This document shows, one piece after another, positions 60,779 through 64,000 of a stretch of DNA of 64,000 nucleotides. Every line of letters starts with the position of its first letter. Positions within the stretch are counted from its first letter, which is position 1. A program made the translations under genes and the position numbers. Origin of the DNA: Gemmatimonadota bacterium (lineage in GTDB: Bacteria; Gemmatimonadota; Gemmatimonadetes; Longimicrobiales; Gaopeijiaceae); NCBI GenBank assembly GCA_022822325.1, contig JAJEBW010000048.1, positions 1 through 64,000 of the forward strand. The letters are read 5' to 3'. The notes below the pieces were generated by a model. It had not been told where the DNA came from and did not search any database. It saw only the letters and a program-made list of their open reading frames with translations.

Positions 60779-61807
60779 ATGGCGACAGCGGAAGAGCGGA
60801 CGGATCCCGGCCCCGCAACGGCGGGCGGAGGCCGCAGCGTGCTGGTCACCGGGGGCGCGGGATTCATCGGCAGCCATGTCGCCGAGGCGCACCTCGCGCG
60901 GGGCGACCGCGTCTGCATCCTCGACGACCTCTCCACGGGGCGGCTCGGCAATGTGCCCCGGGGCGCCGATTTCGCGCGCCTCGACGTGGCCGACCCCGAT
61001 GCCCGCGACTTCATTCGGAGCGGCGGCTTCGAGATCGTCAATCACCACGCGGCCCGGATCGACGTCCGCGCCTCGGTGGCCGATCCCGCCGCCGACGCCC
61101 GCACCAATCTGCTCGGCCTCCTCCATGTGCTCGAAGGCGCCCGCCTGGGCGGCGCCGAACGGGTCGTCTTCGTGTCGAGCGGGGGCGTCGTCTACGGCGA
61201 GACCAGCCAGTCCCCCACCCCCGAGACCGCCCCGAAGCGACCGCTTTCCCCCTACGGCGTCTCCAAGCTGGCCAGCGAGCTGTACCTCGACTTCTACCGC
61301 CAGGTGCACGGGCTGCGCTGCGTCGCGCTCCGCTACGGGAACATCTTCGGACCGCGCCAGGATCCGGGGGGCGAAGCCGGGGTCGTCTCGATCTTCGCCG
61401 GCCGCCTCCTCCGGGGGGAACCGCTCGCGATCTACGGCGACGGGCGCCAGCTTCGCGACTATCTCTTCGTAGAGGACGCGGCCCGCGCGAATCTGCTCGC
61501 GGCCGAGATTCCGGTTGCGCCGGGTGGCGGCGTCGATGCGCACGCCTTCAACGTGGGAAGCGGAACCGGCACCTCGGTGAATGCGCTGGCCGAGGCGCTG
61601 GAGGCCATTGCGGGGGTGCGGACCGGGAGGCGCCGCCTGCCCGCGCGGCCGGGAGAGGTGCGGCGCAACGTTCTCGACACCGGCCGAATCCGAAAACGGT
61701 GGGGATGGCGCCCCGCCTTCACCCTGCGCGAGGGACTCGAACGGACCTTCGCCCACATCGCCGCGCTCCGCCCCCCCGCCGGCCACGCAACGGAGGTGCC
61801 CGCATGA
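60779..61807 (+). CDS. NAD-dependent sugar-nucleotide epimerase/dehydratase
   Basis: Extended short-chain dehydrogenase, 342 residues. The N-terminal NAD motif is TGGAGFIGSHVAEAHLARGD near residue 25. The catalytic Tyr and Lys are in SPYGVSKLASEL, and RYGNIFGPRQDPGGEAGVVS is typical of UDP-glucose 4-epimerase-like enzymes. Substrate is not determined. A leading stretch of about 18 residues precedes the core. It overlaps tolQ by 4 bases. Confidence 0.88.
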   Translation: MATAEERTDPGPATAGGGRSVLVTGGAGFIGSHVAEAHLARGDRVCILDDLSTGRLGNVPRGADFARLDVADPDARDFIRSGGFEIVNHHAARIDVRASVADPAADARTNLLGLLHVLEGARLGGAERVVFVSSGGVVYGETSQSPTPETAPKRPLSPYGVSKLASELYLDFYRQVHGLRCVALRYGNIFGPRQDPGGEAGVVSIFAGRLLRGEPLAIYGDGRQLRDYLFVEDAARANLLAAEIPVAPGGGVDAHAFNVGSGTGTSVNALAEALEAIAGVRTGRRRLPARPGEVRRNVLDTGRIRKRWGWRPAFTLREGLERTFAHIAALRPPAGHATEVPA

Positions 61808-62538
61808 ATGCGCCGCTTCTTCTCATGACCGCCGTCCCGGCGCAGCCGGCCGGCGCCCCGCGCAGCGTGATCGACATGATCGTCGGCGCCAGTCCCCCCA
61901 CCCATATCGTTCTCGTCGTCCTCTTCCTCTTCTCCATCCTCTCGCTCTGGGTGATCGTCGCCAAGAGCCGCCACTTTCGCGCGGCGAGGCAGGAGGGGGA
62001 CGAATTCGTCGCGCACCTTGAATCGGTGACCTCCCTGGGAGACGCCTATGCGGTCGTGCGCCGCCTTCCCGGCTCGCCCTACACCCGGATCTTCCGCACC
62101 GGACTGGGCTTCTTCGACGAGCTGCGTCCCGGGGCGCTCACCGGCGGGGACCCGGCTCAGGGGCTGACGCTGACCCAACTGGAGGCGCTGCGGATGGTGG
62201 TCGACAAGGTCGAGGCCGAGGAGATCGACGATCTGGCGCGCGGGCTGAACTGGCTGGCGGTGATCGGTTCGGTCTCGCCGCTGCTCGGTCTGATGGGGAC
62301 GGTGATCGGGGTCATGAACACCTTCATCGGGATCACGCAGTACGGTTCGACCAATATCGCGGCGGTGGCGCCGGGAGTGGCCGAAGCGCTGGTCACGACG
62401 GTGGCGGGGCTGGCGGTGGCGATCCCCTCCGTCCTGGCCTACAACCACTTCGCCTCGCGGCTGAGTCTGATTCAGGGCGAGTTCGAGGGCTTCACCAGCG
62501 AGTTCATCGGCACGCTGGCGCGGGACGGCCACGTATGA
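61804..62538 (+). CDS. tolQ: TolQ/ExbB family proton channel
   Basis: Inner-membrane proton channel of the Tol-Pal or TonB system, 244 residues with three hydrophobic segments. They are THIVLVVLFLFSILSLWVIV near residue 33 and a C-terminal pair with LNWLAVIGSVSPLLGLMGTV and AEALVTTVAGLAVAIPSVLA, which contains the conserved channel Thr. Together with tolR, a TonB/TolA-like gene and a probable tolB, this is a tol-pal layout. Coupled to the epimerase gene and tolR by 4-base overlaps. Confidence 0.92.
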   Translation: MNAPLLLMTAVPAQPAGAPRSVIDMIVGASPPTHIVLVVLFLFSILSLWVIVAKSRHFRAARQEGDEFVAHLESVTSLGDAYAVVRRLPGSPYTRIFRTGLGFFDELRPGALTGGDPAQGLTLTQLEALRMVVDKVEAEEIDDLARGLNWLAVIGSVSPLLGLMGTVIGVMNTFIGITQYGSTNIAAVAPGVAEALVTTVAGLAVAIPSVLAYNHFASRLSLIQGEFEGFTSEFIGTLARDGHV

Positions 62539-62969
62539 GCGACGGCGCAGGCGCACGGCGGAAACGCGATCCTCTGCCGCTCCGGGCGGAGATCAACGTC
62601 ACCAGCCTGGTCGATGTGGCCTTCACCCTGCTCGTCATCTTCATCATCACGGCGCCGGTCCTGCAGGGCGGGGTCGAGGTCGATCTCCCGCAGGGGCAGG
62701 TGGGACAGGTCGAGGTCACCGAGGATCTGATCATCGTGACGGTGCAGCGCGACGGCTCGACCTATCTGGGAGACACCCCGGTGGGCGACGCAAGCGAGGC
62801 GCGGGGGATTCTCTCCCAGATGCTGGCCGCGAATCCGGAGCAGAAGATGGTCTATCTCAAGGGGGACTCGGCGGCGATGTACGGGTGGATGGCCGCGATC
62901 GTGAGCGCAGTGGTCGAACACGAAGGCGTGGGACTCTCTCTGATCATGGAGGGGGAGGTGGAACGATGA
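62535..62969 (+). CDS. tolR: TolR/ExbD family protein
   Basis: Partner of tolQ, 144 residues. One transmembrane helix near residues 20-42 with the essential Asp (INVTSLVDVAFTLLVIFIIT), followed by a periplasmic domain QGGVEVDLPQGQVGQVEVTE and the swapped strand-helix part. It starts in an ATGA overlap with tolQ and ends in a 4-base overlap with the TonB/TolA-like gene. Confidence 0.92.
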   Translation: MSDGAGARRKRDPLPLRAEINVTSLVDVAFTLLVIFIITAPVLQGGVEVDLPQGQVGQVEVTEDLIIVTVQRDGSTYLGDTPVGDASEARGILSQMLAANPEQKMVYLKGDSAAMYGWMAAIVSAVVEHEGVGLSLIMEGEVER

Positions 62970-63880
62970 GCGCCGCCCGCCCCGATCCGCAGTCCGCGGT
63001 CCCCACCGGCGATGCCCCGCGCGATTTCCTGGACGGGCGCTCGCTGCTCCTCTCGCTCGGGCTGCATCTCGCGGCGCTGGTCCTGGTCCTCTGGGTCTTG
63101 CCGGCGCTTCGCCCCGAACCGGCGATCTACCAGACGGTGCAGTTGAACATCGTCTCGGCGCCCCGGGCGGCCTCTCCCGAACCGTCCCCGGAGGAGCCTC
63201 CCGCGCCCGAGGAGGAGCTGATCGTCGAGACGCCGGAAGACCCGACCCCGCCGGAGGACGATCCGGCGCCCGTTCCCGAGCCGGAACCGGAGCGCGAGCC
63301 GGAACCCGAACCCGAGCCCGCCGAGACGCCGCCCCCGGAACCCCCCGATTCGACGCCGGCCGAACCGGTCCCCGCGCCCGATCCGCCCGAGGAGGAAAGC
63401 GAAGCGGGGGGGGAGGACATCGTGGTGCGCACCGAGGGAATTCGGCGCGACCATCCGGCCTACTGGGAGAACATCGTGCTACAGATGCGCCGCTGTCTCC
63501 GGCTTCCTCCGTCGCTCCGGGCGGAGGGACTGTCGGCGGCGATCGACTTCGTGATCCAGGCCGACGGGAGCGTGACCGACGTGGCGGTGGCGGCAAGTTC
63601 GGGGAGCTTTCGCTTCGACAACGAGGCGATGACCGCGGCCGAGGACTGCGTTGATGGGCGCCTGGGGCCGCTGCCGGAGAGCTATCAATACGATGTGATG
63701 CCGATCCGCTTCCTTGTCCGGCCCGAGAGGGGCGGGGCGGAGGGGGCGGCCGCCGGGGAGGATGGGCAGGGGGCGCCGGCGGAGCTTCGCCGGGAGGGCG
63801 CGGCCGGAGGAGTGGATGGGGAAGGGATGCGGGGACCGAAACCGAAAACGCAGCAGGGTGCAGCCAATGACGATGCCTGA
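62966..63880 (+). CDS. TonB/TolA-like energy transducer
   Basis: 304 residues. One N-terminal hydrophobic segment (residues about 28-45, LSLGLHLAALVLVLWVLP) anchors it. A Pro/Glu/Asp-rich spacer spans roughly 60-150 (repeats of EPEPEPE). A globular C-terminal domain follows (YWENIVLQMRRCLRLPPSLR, IDFVIQADGSVTDVAVAASS), the TonB/TolA C-terminal fold. The last 40 residues are low complexity. It links TolQR to the outer membrane or a receptor. It overlaps the next gene by 14 bases. Confidence 0.85.
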   Translation: MSAARPDPQSAVPTGDAPRDFLDGRSLLLSLGLHLAALVLVLWVLPALRPEPAIYQTVQLNIVSAPRAASPEPSPEEPPAPEEELIVETPEDPTPPEDDPAPVPEPEPEREPEPEPEPAETPPPEPPDSTPAEPVPAPDPPEEESEAGGEDIVVRTEGIRRDHPAYWENIVLQMRRCLRLPPSLRAEGLSAAIDFVIQADGSVTDVAVAASSGSFRFDNEAMTAAEDCVDGRLGPLPESYQYDVMPIRFLVRPERGGAEGAAAGEDGQGAPAELRREGAAGGVDGEGMRGPKPKTQQGAANDDA

Positions 63881-64000
63881 CGGGGGACGGGGGGTGGGGG
63901 TGTGCGCCGCGGTGGCCCGGGGAAGCCGGGTCGCGCCTCTCCTGGTGGCCGCCGTCGCGGCCGGGGCGGCGCCGTCGGCCGGTGGCGCGCAGAACGCGGT
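63867..64000 (+). CDS. Probable TolB N-terminus (partial)
   Basis: Starts at ATG 63867 and runs off the window with 44 codons visible. The visible part is a basic N-terminus, a hydrophobic stretch (VAPLLVAAVAAGAAPSAGG) and a plausible signal-peptidase site before AQNA. Position after a TonB/TolA-like gene makes a periplasmic TolB the likely identity. No propeller is visible yet. Confidence 0.55.
   Translation, partial: MTMPDGGRGVGVCAAVARGSRVAPLLVAAVAAGAAPSAGGAQNA

Overview
The window is a single high-GC bacterial contig with gene-dense, short-gapped operons. Three things point to the FCB side of the bacteria, most likely Gemmatimonadota or a close relative: a SecA of about 1100 residues with a large insertion, a NagB-LmbE fusion protein, and several beta-propeller/PD40 lipoproteins. 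No rRNA or tRNA gene is present, so this placement is an inference from gene content.

Region 1 (1-15.4 kb) is a nearly complete S10-spc-alpha superoperon on the + strand. It runs tuf end, rpsJ-rplC-rplD-rplW-rplB-rpsS-rplV-rpsC-rplP-rpmC-rpsQ, rplN-rplX-rplE-rpsH-rplF-rplR-rpsE-rpmD-rplO-secY-adk-map, rpmJ-rpsM-rpsK-rpsD-rpoA-rplQ. Two usual members are missing from their places: rpsN (S14) between rplE and rpsH, and infA (IF-1) between map and rpmJ. Region 2 (15.4-19.7 kb) holds a membrane-anchored protein and three nucleotide-sugar enzymes, two dehydrogenases and a UDP-glucuronate decarboxylase, which suit capsule or exopolysaccharide synthesis. Region 3 (19.9-31.8 kb) carries envelope assembly and housekeeping genes: a TPR lipoprotein, BamD, NadD (with an apparent CTG start), SecA and RadC. 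An M16 peptidase, the NagB-LmbE fusion and a small membrane protein follow.

Region 4 (31.9-45.4 kb) begins with a minus-strand potABCD-type ABC importer. Divergent from it is the most unusual gene of the window, a single polypeptide joining a GPP34 (GOLPH3/Vps74-like) domain to a cytochrome P450. An RND efflux pump with no adaptor, a 62-residue membrane protein, a beta-propeller lipoprotein, an RNA ligase and an alpha-carbonic anhydrase follow on the minus strand. Region 5 (45.6-51.8 kb) is a tightly coupled run of rel/spoT, uvrB, tsaE and tsaB, then rimI. The rel/spoT start is embedded in a 24-bp tandem repeat in which every unit carries an ATG.

Region 6 (51.9-60.6 kb) looks accessory. It has an apparent remnant of a DUF1016/YhcG-type nuclease, a DUF885 protein with an altered metal motif, an NTF2-like lipoprotein and a PD40 propeller lipoprotein. 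It also has an AlbA_2/Schlafen-type regulator with a 12-bp minisatellite, and two overlapping unrecognised genes behind a good promoter. Region 7 (60.8-64 kb) is a sugar-nucleotide epimerase coupled to a Tol-Pal type set: tolQ, tolR, a TonB/TolA-like protein and the start of a probable tolB.
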